Shown here: piece after piece, positions 26,785 through 36,134 of the stretch
How positions within the stretch are numbered: the first letter of the stretch is position 1
Layout: every line of letters begins with the position of its first letter
From: Sphingobacterium wenxiniae
GTDB taxonomy: Bacteria; Bacteroidota; Bacteroidia; Sphingobacteriales; Sphingobacteriaceae
Length of the DNA stretch: 64,000 bases
Direction of reading: 5' to 3'
NCBI RefSeq assembly: GCF_900116225.1
Contig: NZ_FOZZ01000002.1
Location: 434,001-498,000, forward strand
Notes under the pieces: generated by a model
Databases searched by the model: none
What the model was told of the DNA's origin: nothing
The model's input: only the letters and a program-made list of their open reading frames with translations
Program-made: the position numbers and the translations under genes

Positions 26785-27732
26785 ATGTCTTTAAGTACAG
26801 TAAGCGCAGCCAACGGTCCTTTTCAATCCTTTAACAGGGCTGAATGGAGGGACCTCAACGGTCATTTTTCTTATGACCTGACCGCGCATGAAATAGACAA
26901 CCTTCATGCACTTAATGAGCCGCTTACAATAGAAGAGATCAATGATGTGTACTTTCCTTTAGCACATCTACTCGATATTTTAATTCAAAAAAACAAGGAT
27001 ACCCATACCCATGTCAACGGATTTTTCAAGAAAAATACACAAACGCTACCATATATTATCGGTATTGCGGGCTCGGTAGCCGTAGGCAAAAGCACCACCG
27101 CACGAGTTTTGCAAAAAGTTTTATCCTTATTGCCTAACAAACCAAAAGTAGACTTAGTGACAACAGACGGTTTTCTATACCCAAATAAAACCCTAGTCGC
27201 GCGCAATATTCTCAATAGAAAAGGATTCCCAGAGAGTTACGATACCAAATTATTGTTGAATTTTCTATCTGCCATGAAATCCGGAGAGGAAAGTTTTGAA
27301 GTACCCGTATATTCCCATATGGAATACGATGTCTTGGAAACAGAGAAACAGATTATTACCCGACCAGATATACTGATTGTAGAAGGGATCAATGTTTTGC
27401 AGGTCGATTCCAACAAAGGGAACCATATCTTCGTATCGGATTATTTCAACTATTCTATTTATGTAGATGCACAAGAGACAGACATCATGGATTGGTATGT
27501 CAACCGTTTCGAATCTTTGCGTGCTACCGCTTTCCAAAATACAAATTCATATTTTCACCGTTTTGCGGATATGAACCAGGAAGAAAGTAAAGTAATGGCT
27601 ACACAGATATGGAATGAGATCAATCGCCCGAATCTACACGAAAACATCCTCCCTACCCGTTCACGTGCAGATTTAATCCTTGAAAAAGGTTCACATCATT
27701 TCGTCAAGAATATTCACGTGCGAAAAATCTAA
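26785..27732 (+). CDS. coaA: Type I pantothenate kinase
   Basis: A 315-residue P-loop kinase, the first step of coenzyme A synthesis. Walker A GSVAVGKSTTARVL, LVTTDGFLYPN, KGFPESYD, VPVYSHMEYD and the C-terminal RSRADLILEKG follow the bacterial CoaA pattern in order and spacing. Usually feedback-inhibited by CoA. Confidence 0.95.
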   Translation: MSLSTVSAANGPFQSFNRAEWRDLNGHFSYDLTAHEIDNLHALNEPLTIEEINDVYFPLAHLLDILIQKNKDTHTHVNGFFKKNTQTLPYIIGIAGSVAVGKSTTARVLQKVLSLLPNKPKVDLVTTDGFLYPNKTLVARNILNRKGFPESYDTKLLLNFLSAMKSGEESFEVPVYSHMEYDVLETEKQIITRPDILIVEGINVLQVDSNKGNHIFVSDYFNYSIYVDAQETDIMDWYVNRFESLRATAFQNTNSYFHRFADMNQEESKVMATQIWNEINRPNLHENILPTRSRADLILEKGSHHFVKNIHVRKI

Positions 27733-27754
27733 GAGCGCGTGCCCCTTTTGTTTT

Positions 27755-27781
27755 TTGTCACGCTGAGCGGAATCGAAGCGC
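27755..27781. repeat. REP-like element (TGTCAcgCTGAG family)
   Basis: TTGTCACGCTGAGCGGAATC followed by GAAGCGC resembles the elements at 11312 and 51292. It occupies the short gap between the convergent coaA and mscS-like genes. Confidence 0.5.
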
Positions 27782-27790
27782 TAAAAAACA

Positions 27791-28672
27791 CTAATCTTTG
27801 GTGAGTACATCATGACTGCGCTTGAATTTCAAGACTTCCTTCAGCACTTCATTTTCCACCCGTTTGTGCAATCTATTGCTACTGCTGGTCGCGTGCATCT
27901 CCAATTTATACTTGACATAATCTTTCCCTATTTCCAAGACCATTAGATTCAGATCATCTTCCCCACTTAGATAAGGATGATTAGATAACGAATTTTTGAG
28001 TTGCTCCTCCAATTTATCCACTTCCACAGCAGTCTGCAACGGCAACTCAAACTTCACAGTGAACAAACTGGAACGGTGTGCTGACATATTGACCATGGGC
28101 GAAACAAAAACCATGTTGTTGGGTACATTCACTAAATCATCCTCTTCATCCTGCAACACTAGACTGGACAGCGTAATATCCACAATACGCCCTTTATACC
28201 CTCCTATCTGTACACGGTCACCAACAGCCAACTGGTCTGAGAACATAATAATCAGTCCGCTGATCATGTTGGTGATATACTCACGAAAAGTCACAGCTAT
28301 GGCCATAGCAACAATTGTCAAGCTTGTCAGAAAGACCGCAATATTAATCCCCAAGGCCGTCATAAAAGCCACAATCCCCATGATTGTATTGAGAACTGTC
28401 GTCAGCCTATTGATTCCTAAAGTAAAATTACTGCGTACGCTACGGTTCTCGTTCCTCTTATTGTATAGTGCTATAATAATGAAACGCCCTATGGAGAAAA
28501 TGATGCTGCTGGTGAGGAACAGCATAACAGCATCACTCACCCTATCCAACCGAGAATGGGATTTATAAAAGTCCTCAAAATAGAAAAAAGACAGGTAAAG
28601 CAACACCCAGGCTATCACCTTCAGAATAAATTGAACAGGGATTACCCGTTTATTAGTTTCTTTTATCATCAT
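27791..28672 (-). CDS. MscS-family mechanosensitive ion channel
   Basis: A 293-residue membrane protein with four predicted spans, the last being the pore helix region FLTSLTIVAMAIAVTFREYITNMI. The MscS beta-domain follows: DQLAVGDRVQIGGYKGRIVDI and the VNVPNN motif. It opens on membrane tension to release osmolytes. The first two codons are both ATG. Confidence 0.9.
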   Translation of the reverse strand: MMIKETNKRVIPVQFILKVIAWVLLYLSFFYFEDFYKSHSRLDRVSDAVMLFLTSSIIFSIGRFIIIALYNKRNENRSVRSNFTLGINRLTTVLNTIMGIVAFMTALGINIAVFLTSLTIVAMAIAVTFREYITNMISGLIIMFSDQLAVGDRVQIGGYKGRIVDITLSSLVLQDEEDDLVNVPNNMVFVSPMVNMSAHRSSLFTVKFELPLQTAVEVDKLEEQLKNSLSNHPYLSGEDDLNLMVLEIGKDYVKYKLEMHATSSSNRLHKRVENEVLKEVLKFKRSHDVLTKD

Positions 28673-28814
28673 TATTATCAGTGCACTAAAATATTACTTT
28701 TACCACGTTCATGCAATGGCTTTTCGACGAAATGTCGTATTTTGGTTACTGGATTATTAAAATAATCAAAAATACGTTAACTTAGCAAGCTGAAATGTGC
28801 AAGAAACATATTAT

Positions 28815-29768
28815 ATGGAAATAACATTTGATTTCGAAAAACCTATTGCAGATTTGCTAACCCAGATAGAAAAGGTTCAACAAGTTCAGGAAAAAACCAA
28901 AGTAGACATGAGTGCTACGATTCGTGAACTAGAAGAAAAACTGGAACAAGCAAAAGTAGAGATATATTCCAATATGACCGGTTGGCAAAAAGTACAGATG
29001 TCCCGTCATCCGGAACGTCCGCAGACTTTCGATTATATTGAGATGATATGCGAAGATTTCATCGAATTACATGGCGACCGCACTGTACGTGACGACAAAG
29101 CCATTATTGGTGGCATGGCTTCTATCAATGGGCAGCCTGTAATGGTCATTGGTCATCAAAAAGGGAAGAATACCAAAGAACGTCAATATCGCAACTTCGG
29201 TATGGCAAACCCAGAAGGCTATAGAAAAGCTTTGCGCCTAATGAAGATGGCAGAGAAATTCAATAAGCCTATCGTCACGTTCATCGACACGATGGGTGCT
29301 TATCCGGGCTTGGAAGCTGAAGAAAGAGGACAAGGCGAAGCAATTGCCCGCAACTTGTTGGAGATGTCGGTACTAAAAGTGCCAGTTATCTGTATCGTTA
29401 TCGGTGAAGGTGCTTCTGGTGGAGCATTGGGAATCGGTGTTGGTGACCGCGTTTACATGCTACAAAACACATGGTACTCCGTTATTTCTCCTGAATCCTG
29501 CTCCTCTATCCTATACAGAAGCTGGGATCAAAAGGAAAAGGCGGCTGAGTCATTGAAGCTTACGGCAGATGATATGTTGAAAAATGGACTGATCGATGGT
29601 ATTATCGATGAGCCGATTGGTGGAGCACATCAAGATCCTGCAGCTACAGCTGAATTTGTAAAAGCTCGTATTCTTGCTGACCTAAACGAATTGGGGTTAA
29701 AAGATGCTGACACTTTGGTTACTGAGCGTATTGATAAATTCAGTAAAATGGGTGTTGTTGTTGAGTAA
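28815..29768 (+). CDS. accA: Acetyl-CoA carboxylase carboxyltransferase subunit alpha
   Basis: A 317-residue protein from ATG 28815, exactly the family length; an upstream GTG/ATG would add only a few unconserved residues. N-terminal coiled-coil region ([14 protein letters not shown]), then the crotonase-fold carboxyltransferase with [41 protein letters not shown] and [15 protein letters not shown]. It transfers the carboxyl group from biotin to acetyl-CoA for fatty acid synthesis. The accD partner is not in the window. Confidence 0.96.
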   Translation: MEITFDFEKPIADLLTQIEKVQQVQEKTKVDMSATIRELEEKLEQAKVEIYSNMTGWQKVQMSRHPERPQTFDYIEMICEDFIELHGDRTVRDDKAIIGGMASINGQPVMVIGHQKGKNTKERQYRNFGMANPEGYRKALRLMKMAEKFNKPIVTFIDTMGAYPGLEAEERGQGEAIARNLLEMSVLKVPVICIVIGEGASGGALGIGVGDRVYMLQNTWYSVISPESCSSILYRSWDQKEKAAESLKLTADDMLKNGLIDGIIDEPIGGAHQDPAATAEFVKARILADLNELGLKDADTLVTERIDKFSKMGVVVE

Positions 29769-29779
29769 ATAAGAATATT

Positions 29780-29826
29780 AAGCATAAAAAATCCCGCTTT
29801 TAATAAAAGCGGGATTTTTTATGCTT
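29780..29826. terminator. Bidirectional terminator between accA and the deacetylase gene
   Basis: An almost perfect long palindrome: AAAAAATCCCGCTTTT pairs with AAAAGCGGGATTTTTT, extended by AGCAT/ATGCT. It serves both convergent genes and overlaps the deacetylase stop codon. Confidence 0.9.
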
Positions 29827-30802
29827 AATATCTAAAGGGGTAATCCCTAATAAATTCAAACTTATAATCCGTATTCTTCTGGATGCTATCGATTAAAGAG
29901 GAAAGTAATTGCTGTCCTTTCTTATTCTGGAACATATCATCATGCATCAGTAACACCACATTATTTGCTTCCATGGATGTTTTATTATTCATATAGTTTG
30001 TCAACCGGCTGTAAACCTCCTGTACAGATTGCACTGGTGTCCCTGTCAAACCGTTGATCTTCCATTCCACATCCCATCCGTATACTTTATAACCATTTGA
30101 ATACAGCATATCTGCTGTACTTGCGCCACTTTGCAAATCGATGCGTCGCACATCATCATAAATCCAGATGTTACGCCCCGGCAATCTCACAATCTTATGC
30201 TTTAAAGCCAAATCAGTTTCATTCTTTTCAAAATCCTCATAAGCAGATACAGGATTACTATAGAAAGTCACAAAACGATTATTCGCATGCGTATAGCTAT
30301 GGTTATAACATTCGACCAAAGGGTTATTATTATACTTTTCAAAATCCCTTTTTAGTCCTTTTGACATATTCGCATGCTTACCGACCAAAAATACGCTTAT
30401 TTTAATGTTTTTTGATTTGGCGATAGAGTCAATGGCGGCACTGCCTTTTAAGGGGCCGTCATCAAAAGTAAAGTAGATATGCTTAGGTCTTTTATTCAAC
30501 TCCGTACGTACAGAATCACGTATCCGACGGCGTTCCTGTTTTACGTAACGTGCAATGGAATCCTTAGAAATAGGGTTCAATGTATCCACCGGAACAGCAA
30601 TAGGATCTTTCAATCGCTTGGCCAAGCGACCATTTGCTATTGGCGAGGTATCTTGCAAAATAACAGGAGTTACGGTATCTAAAACAGAAGCTTCCTGCCC
30701 CTGTGCCGCCTTTGTTCCCAATCCACTCTGGCAAGCGAAAAAAGAGGAGGCTACCACGACTGCTGCCCCTATATACGATAGGGAACGAATTCCTTTTAAC
30801 AT
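29825..30802 (-). CDS. Polysaccharide deacetylase (NodB fold) lipoprotein
   Basis: A 325-residue lipoprotein (lipobox SFFAC, Cys near 24) with a low-complexity linker, then a NodB domain: FTFDDGPL carries the metal Asp pair and HSYTH the metal histidines, followed by VRLPGRN and VLLMHDD near the end. It should remove acetyl groups from an envelope or extracellular polysaccharide, or act on peptidoglycan. The usual RPPxG reads RLPGR, so substrate details are uncertain. Confidence 0.85.
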   Translation of the reverse strand: MLKGIRSLSYIGAAVVVASSFFACQSGLGTKAAQGQEASVLDTVTPVILQDTSPIANGRLAKRLKDPIAVPVDTLNPISKDSIARYVKQERRRIRDSVRTELNKRPKHIYFTFDDGPLKGSAAIDSIAKSKNIKISVFLVGKHANMSKGLKRDFEKYNNNPLVECYNHSYTHANNRFVTFYSNPVSAYEDFEKNETDLALKHKIVRLPGRNIWIYDDVRRIDLQSGASTADMLYSNGYKVYGWDVEWKINGLTGTPVQSVQEVYSRLTNYMNNKTSMEANNVVLLMHDDMFQNKKGQQLLSSLIDSIQKNTDYKFEFIRDYPFRY

Positions 30803-30870
30803 CTTCGGTGATTACTCAATTTTTTTACAAAAATAGAGTATTGCACGTCCAAACACAAAAAAATGTATGA

Positions 30871-30912
30871 ATAAAGTAAAAGCCCGCACTGGTGTGCAGG
30901 CCTTTACTTTAT
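30871..30912 (-). terminator. Terminator overlapping the stop of the His-rich gene
   Basis: ATAAAGTAAA pairs with TTTACTTTAT around an inner GCAC/GTGC stem with two single-base bulges. It starts at the gene's stop codon. Confidence 0.7.
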
Positions 30913-31370
30913 TAACGTCCTCTACGAGGATGTTTTTTATACTTTTTATCGTGTTTCTTATGCTTCTTATCATAATGTTTATGGCCATAATAGTCATTTC
31001 TTACACGCTGTGGATGTCTGTCATAACCATAATGCGCATACTGTTTTCTTATTTTTTTATGATTTTTCCAGGGATGAGCATGATTAATCACCACTTTATG
31101 GGTTCTGTATAAATCAATACGTGCAAAACGACTTGGAAGCGCAGCACGAGTAATCCAGCGGTTTCCATGAAAATAGGTATACCGGCGACTCGACACATCG
31201 TAATAGGCATCCGCTTCAGGAATATAATAATAACGCACATAATCATACCCTGCAGGGCCCCAATTAGGTTGTGCTCCAATATTAATGCGTACGTTAACCT
31301 GTGCTCGGCTAAGCGTCGGGACAATAGTCAAAAATCCTAAAGCTACTGTGGCGTATAATAATCTTTTCAT
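30912..31370 (-). CDS. Secreted His/Tyr-rich small protein
   Basis: From ATG 31370, preferred because it opens a clean signal peptide MKRLLYATVALGFLT with cleavage after SRAQ, the protein is 152 residues. The mature N-half has the Bacteroidota pattern YVRYYYIPEADAYYDVSSRR. The last 45 residues are dominated by His, Lys, Arg and Tyr. Metal binding or attachment to an anionic surface is possible but unproven. Periplasmic or surface location is inferred. Confidence 0.7.
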   Translation of the reverse strand: MKRLLYATVALGFLTIVPTLSRAQVNVRINIGAQPNWGPAGYDYVRYYYIPEADAYYDVSSRRYTYFHGNRWITRAALPSRFARIDLYRTHKVVINHAHPWKNHKKIRKQYAHYGYDRHPQRVRNDYYGHKHYDKKHKKHDKKYKKHPRRGR

Positions 31371-31523
31371 GGTAAACTCCTTTTTGTAAAATTGAACAAT
31401 CACATGTCTAAATCTCTTTGCATATTATGACGTACAGATTACAGAGAAGGTTTAACGACGTAAGTGTTAAAAGTTGTGAAATACCAAACGGTCATCATCA
31501 CTGATAAAGTGGACTATTTTATC

Positions 31524-31531
31524 TATCTTTG
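31524..31531 (+). promoter_or_regulatory. Candidate -7 box of ychF
   Basis: TATCTTTG, an exact TAnnTTTG, 25 nt before the ychF start. No good -33 TTG is seen. Confidence 0.4.
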
Positions 31532-31556
31532 TGCGATTTAAAAAATTGCAATTTAC

Positions 31557-32657
31557 ATGGCTTTACAATGTGGTATAGTAGGTTTACCCAATGTTGGTAA
31601 ATCAACCTTATTTAACTGTCTGTCTAATGCGAAAGCACAAGCAGCCAATTTTCCATTCTGTACAATAGAACCTAACGTAGGTGTGATCACCGTGCCTGAT
31701 GAGCGGTTGAATAAACTTGCCGAGCTGGTTAATCCACAACGTATCGTTCCCAATACTATAGAAATCGTCGATATCGCCGGCTTGGTGAAGGGAGCCTCCA
31801 AAGGTGAAGGCCTTGGAAACCAGTTCTTAGGCAATATTCGTACAACGAATGCCATTATCCACGTTCTGCGTTGTTTTGATGATGGGAATGTCATACATGT
31901 CGACGGTTCGGTAGATCCCATTAGGGATAAAGAAATCATTGATACAGAATTGCAGCTAAAGGATTTGGACACGGTTGTAAAACGTATCCAAAAGGTAGAG
32001 AAAATGGCAAAAACAGGAGGTGACAAAGAAGCAAAACGTACATACGAGATCTTATCCGTAGTAAAAGAACATTTAGAGTCTGGAAAATCTGTACGTACTG
32101 CACCGATATCGGAAGAGGACTTTGAGTTTATTAACGACCTTAGCTTATTAACTGTTAAACCTGTTCTTTACGTCTGTAATGTCGACGAGGCATCTGTTAA
32201 TAGTGGTAATGCTTATGTAGATAGTGTAAAAGAAGCGGTTAAAGATGAAAATGCAGAAGTACTGGTTATCTCTGCACAAATTGAATCCGAGATTGCACAG
32301 CTGGAGTCCTACGAAGAGCGCCAAATGTTTTTGGACGATTTGGGATTGGAAGAATCCGGTGTTTATAAACTAATCCGCGCCGCATACTCTTTGTTAGACT
32401 TGGCTACTTACTTCACAGCTGGTGTACAGGAAGTTCGTGCTTGGACAATAGAAAAAGGTTTTACTGCTCCACAGGCTGCGGGTGTTATACACACCGATTT
32501 TGAAAAAGGCTTTATCCGCGCTGAAGTAATTAAATACGAAGATTTCATCCACTATGGTTCAGAAAGTGCCGTAAAGGAAGCTGGTAAGCTAAGTGTAGAA
32601 GGAAAGACATACATCGTGCAAGATGGAGACATTATGCACTTTAGATTCAATGTATAA
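31557..32657 (+). CDS. ychF: Redox-regulated ATPase YchF (Obg family)
   Basis: A 366-residue protein with G1 VGLPNVGKST (residues 8-17), IVDIAGLVKGASKGEGLGNQFL, a variant G4 region VCNVDE, a coiled-coil insert (residues about 120-190) and a C-terminal TGS domain (QEVRAWTIEKGFTAPQAAGVIH). YchF binds ATP rather than GTP and associates with ribosomes; it acts in stress control. The length is canonical. Confidence 0.96.
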   Translation: MALQCGIVGLPNVGKSTLFNCLSNAKAQAANFPFCTIEPNVGVITVPDERLNKLAELVNPQRIVPNTIEIVDIAGLVKGASKGEGLGNQFLGNIRTTNAIIHVLRCFDDGNVIHVDGSVDPIRDKEIIDTELQLKDLDTVVKRIQKVEKMAKTGGDKEAKRTYEILSVVKEHLESGKSVRTAPISEEDFEFINDLSLLTVKPVLYVCNVDEASVNSGNAYVDSVKEAVKDENAEVLVISAQIESEIAQLESYEERQMFLDDLGLEESGVYKLIRAAYSLLDLATYFTAGVQEVRAWTIEKGFTAPQAAGVIHTDFEKGFIRAEVIKYEDFIHYGSESAVKEAGKLSVEGKTYIVQDGDIMHFRFNV

Positions 32658-32662
32658 TAGCT

Positions 32663-32700
32663 AAAAAGCGTGTCATTGCTTCGCGCAATCATACGCTTTT
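32663..32700 (+). terminator. Terminator of ychF
   Basis: AAAAGCGT pairs with ACGCTTTT, enclosing an ATTGC/GCAAT inner stem with a TTCGC loop. Confidence 0.7.
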
Positions 32701-32730
32701 AGTCCCTTATTTTACTCAAAATCGTTAAAT

Positions 32731-33612
32731 ATGAAATTTGGACAAGTAAGTAATCCTGAAGAAATAGACTTCTCCCTACCTCCTACACCACAGGAGACTT
32801 TCGATTTATTGAAGGCGAATAAACAAGAGGGTTCATTGGAAATATCAGTAGGCTGTGCCAAATGGAATAAGGCTGATTTAAAGGGTTTCTATCCCCGTGG
32901 CATAAAGGACGAATTGCACTATTATTCCCGGCAGTTTAATTCGATAGAATTGAATGCTACATTCTACAATTCACCTTCCAAAGAACAGGTCATTACATGG
33001 AAAGAAAAAACACCTGCAGATTTCAAGTTTTTCCCGAAAATTCCGCAGTCTATTAGTCATTATTCCAGACTGATTAACACGGATGAGAAAGTGACAGCAT
33101 TTGTTGATTCAGCGGTACTTTTTGAAGAGAAGTTGGGTATGGCATTTTTACAGATGCACGATAACTACAAGCCCAAAGATTTTGACCGGTTGGAAGATTT
33201 TTTAAAACGCTTTCCTAAAGGTTTTCCTTTAGCGGTGGAAGTTCGTAACGAAGAATGGTTTTCCAACAAAGAAATCAGCCAGAAACTATATCATTTATTG
33301 GAAAATACCGAGGTCACTAATGTTTTGGTGGATACTGCTGGGCGAAGGGATATAGTGCACATGCGCTTGACAACGCCTATCGCTTTCATTCGTTATGTAG
33401 GAGCAAACCACCCATCAGACTATGACCGTCTTATACAATGGGTGGATGTCATCAAAACATGGCGGGATGCAGGATTACAGAAGTTGTACTTCTTTATTCA
33501 CCAAAATATAGAGCTGGAATCGCCGTTATTGGCTGGTCATTTCATTACACACCTGAACAAAGCACTGGATGTAAACCTCAAGATTCCAAATAAAGAGAAT
33601 AGCTTGTTCTAA
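32731..33612 (+). CDS. DUF72 family protein
   Basis: A 293-residue TIM-barrel-like protein of the DUF72 family: VGCAKWNKADLKGFYPRG, YYSRQFNSIELNATFYNSPS, KFFPKIPQSISH, then FLQMHDNYKP and VEVRNEEWF. The biochemical role is unknown. It converges on the TPR gene with only 2 bp between stops and no terminator. Confidence 0.88.
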   Translation: MKFGQVSNPEEIDFSLPPTPQETFDLLKANKQEGSLEISVGCAKWNKADLKGFYPRGIKDELHYYSRQFNSIELNATFYNSPSKEQVITWKEKTPADFKFFPKIPQSISHYSRLINTDEKVTAFVDSAVLFEEKLGMAFLQMHDNYKPKDFDRLEDFLKRFPKGFPLAVEVRNEEWFSNKEISQKLYHLLENTEVTNVLVDTAGRRDIVHMRLTTPIAFIRYVGANHPSDYDRLIQWVDVIKTWRDAGLQKLYFFIHQNIELESPLLAGHFITHLNKALDVNLKIPNKENSLF

Positions 33613-33614
33613 GA

Positions 33615-34595
33615 TCAATCCTCATTCTCCATTTCCTCGTACAATTTCCTATCCGCCATTGCGCCATCCATATCTCCCAATCTTTCTTTAATCGATGCAC
33701 GATAGGCATACAGATCAGAATAGTAAGGGTTCAACTCGATGGCTTTGGTATAATCTGCTAAGGCTTCCTCCCAACTCTCCATCTTCTCCCGTAAATCAGC
33801 GCGCAATGCAAAAACATAAAAATCCTCTGGAAGCAGTGCTATCAATTTATCAAAATCAGCAATAGCATTCGGGTAATCCTGAATATTGATCAAAAAATTA
33901 CCCCTCTCTTCATAAATCAGGCTATTTTCAGGTTGGAGTTGTGCCGCTTTATCAAAATCAGCTTTCGCTCTATCATTTTCGTGGATAGCTTCAAATAGCT
34001 TAGCTCTCGATAACAACGCTTGAAAGTGAGCAGGTGAAAGATACAAAGCTTCCTCAAAGTCAGCCAAAGCTTTGTCATAACACAATAGTCGCATATAAAG
34101 AGCTCCACGATATACCAATACATCGGCATCACCTGAAAACTTATTCACAGCATACGTATAAAGTGCCAAGGCATATTTGTAATCAAACTGCTGCGTTGCC
34201 TCTAAAGCATCTTCCAGCAGCTTTTTAAGCTGATTATATGCTGAAACCTTTTTCTGTGTAAGCGATCTGTTTTCCAACCACTCCAAGAAAATATGATAAT
34301 TAAAATCCAGTCCTTTAGCAACTTGATAGTCATAGAAAGCTCCTTCTTCATCCCCCATTTCTTGGTTCAACAATGACCTACAGGCATGGAAGAACGGTTG
34401 ATCGGGAAATTGAACTATTCCCTCGCTATAAAGCTTAAGAGCCTCCTCCCTATTACTTGATAAATATGCTTGTTGCGCTTGTTGCGCTATATGAAGTGCC
34501 TCATCATTCAAGTCTACATCTGTTGATACCATATCCTGTAAAGGAAATCTTTGGGAACTGGCTAATTGAAAATAACGATTGTGTTGTAACGGCAT
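33615..34595 (-). CDS. Tetratricopeptide repeat protein
   Basis: A 326-residue soluble protein made of at least six TPR units (for example LVYRGALYMRLLCYDKALADFEEALYLSP and the following repeats to ALADYTKAIELNP). No signal peptide, so cytoplasmic protein-protein contacts are likely. A later in-frame ATG at residue 22 is a possible alternative start. It follows the NlpC/P60 gene by 20 nt, probably in one transcript. Confidence 0.85.
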   Translation of the reverse strand: MPLQHNRYFQLASSQRFPLQDMVSTDVDLNDEALHIAQQAQQAYLSSNREEALKLYSEGIVQFPDQPFFHACRSLLNQEMGDEEGAFYDYQVAKGLDFNYHIFLEWLENRSLTQKKVSAYNQLKKLLEDALEATQQFDYKYALALYTYAVNKFSGDADVLVYRGALYMRLLCYDKALADFEEALYLSPAHFQALLSRAKLFEAIHENDRAKADFDKAAQLQPENSLIYEERGNFLINIQDYPNAIADFDKLIALLPEDFYVFALRADLREKMESWEEALADYTKAIELNPYYSDLYAYRASIKERLGDMDGAMADRKLYEEMENED

Positions 34596-34615
34596 AAATT
34601 ATATAATAAAACCTC

Positions 34616-35386
34616 TCAAATAAAATAACGTTTAACAATACGGAGTTTATGGGTATAGCGGTTCAGCTCAGAATTAAAAATTCCTTCTGAATCCATTTTA
34701 TCTACACGAACCCGTGCTGAAGCATGTAGAATATGTTCACTGTCCACCATAATGCCCACATGCGTAATACGCCCTTCCGAATTATCAAAAAATGCTAAAT
34801 CACCCGGCTGAATCTCTGTCAAAAAATCTACAACCTGCCCAATTTCGGCCTGTTGGTAAGCGTCTCGCGGCAATACCAGTCCAAAATGCCTATATATCGC
34901 CTGGCTTAAGCCGGAGCAATCTATACCATAGCGTGAACGACCGCCCCAGAGGTATGGACTATCTTTATAATAATCGATAAGCTTAGGAAATTCTGTATCG
35001 AAATCCTTTAACGTTGGCATACGCATTTTACCTTCTATCTCAAACCATTCCTCAGCTGAAAAGGTATTGTCATTTACGTCGATACGTGTTCCTGGCAACA
35101 GTTGTACCCTGCGTATAGGACTTTGGGCAATAGCGCCGCCAAGATCCACTATAAAAGCTTGTCGTGCCATCGGTGCTGCATTTTCTATTTCATTCGCCAA
35201 AGCATATTGACCTTTCTGTATCCAACCCTCATATCCGGTTTCAAACATTTTAATATGACTCCATTCCTCCTGCTCTTCAATTATTTCAAATTGTTCTGCA
35301 AAAAGCACCTGACTGACCATCTCGCTTTTATGTGAAGCAGTAGCCCGCAGTGGCACTATTGATAAGTTGCAAATTCCAAAAACCAT
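34616..35386 (-). CDS. NlpC/P60 (C40) peptidase with SH3-like domain
   Basis: A 256-residue protein. N-terminal bacterial SH3 region (CNLSIVPLRATASHKSEMV), then a C40 domain with catalytic Cys in GIDCSGLSQAIYRHFG, His in ITHVGIMVDSEHILHAS, and PRDAYQQAEIG before it. It should cleave gamma-D-Glu-diamino acid bonds in murein peptides. ATG 35386 fits conserved VFGICNL; the upstream extension does not. No signal peptide is evident, so it may recycle murein peptides in the cytoplasm. Confidence 0.88.
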   Translation of the reverse strand: MVFGICNLSIVPLRATASHKSEMVSQVLFAEQFEIIEEQEEWSHIKMFETGYEGWIQKGQYALANEIENAAPMARQAFIVDLGGAIAQSPIRRVQLLPGTRIDVNDNTFSAEEWFEIEGKMRMPTLKDFDTEFPKLIDYYKDSPYLWGGRSRYGIDCSGLSQAIYRHFGLVLPRDAYQQAEIGQVVDFLTEIQPGDLAFFDNSEGRITHVGIMVDSEHILHASARVRVDKMDSEGIFNSELNRYTHKLRIVKRYFI

Positions 35387-35469
35387 ATCTATTTCGTATT
35401 GATTTGAAAACAAAATACAATTTACATCTGTTTTAACCTTACGAAGATAACTTTTTTAAATAAACCAAA

Positions 35470-35937
35470 ATGACATATCATAGATTTAACCGGATTCTTT
35501 TAGCTGTGGACGATACACCTTGTTCGCAAAAAGCTATAGAATATGCGCAAGATTTGGTGCGCGTATTTCATTCTTCCGTTGCTTTAGTGACTGTCGTCCC
35601 CCCGACTTCACCTGCAAACTATGGAGCAGATCCCTTGCTAGGACAACAACCTGTTATCGTTCCAGAGGTGTCAGAAATACAACAGGAGTCTGCACAACGT
35701 TACTTAGAGAGTATCAGCAATGATTTTGAAGGAGCAAATGAAGTCTTTCTTTTCAACAGGATCGGTGCTATTCGTGATGAGATTTTGAGTACAGCTGCCG
35801 AATGGACAGCAGATTTAATTGTTATGGGGTCAAACGGACGTACCGGCTTTGATCATTTTATATCGGGAAGCGTTTCCGAATCTGTAATACGAAAGGCGCA
35901 CTGTCCTGTGTTGGTTGTTCCTGGAAAATGTGATTAA
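35470..35937 (+). CDS. Universal stress protein (UspA) family
   Basis: A 155-residue single UspA domain: RILLAVDDTPCSQKAIEYA at the N-terminus, then the nucleotide-binding end VMGSNGRTGFDHFISGSVSESVIRKAHCPVLVV, which matches the G-2x-G-9x-G(S/T) ATP-binding type. Divergent from the NlpC/P60 gene. Confidence 0.92.
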   Translation: MTYHRFNRILLAVDDTPCSQKAIEYAQDLVRVFHSSVALVTVVPPTSPANYGADPLLGQQPVIVPEVSEIQQESAQRYLESISNDFEGANEVFLFNRIGAIRDEILSTAAEWTADLIVMGSNGRTGFDHFISGSVSESVIRKAHCPVLVVPGKCD

Positions 35938-35961
35938 CAAGTTGGGAGAAAGCCCCATACT

Positions 35962-36038
35962 GTCCTTAGTCTGTCGGAGTGGGATTATATTGCGTCGAGA
36001 GCTAAGGACTTTTATATCAGGTAGTCTCTCAGACTACC
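35962..36038. repeat. Structured intergenic region with two inverted repeats
   Basis: GTCCTTAG (35962-35969) is exactly complementary to CTAAGGAC (36002-36009), and GGTAGTCT/AGACTACC (36020-36038) forms a perfect 8-bp stem with a 3-nt loop. The following 90 bp also contain short G/C-rich repeats (AGCGAGACA, GAGCCGAGACA). No coding frame is convincing. It sits between convergent usp and rsmB-like genes and may act as terminator or be a REP-like remnant. Confidence 0.5.
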
Positions 36039-36134
36039 CTAATTCTTCATCCTTAGAGCCATCTTCTAAGCCCTCGTCAGAGCCGAGACACAGCGAGACA
36101 CGGCGCTTCGCTAACTCTAATGACACAGATAGGG

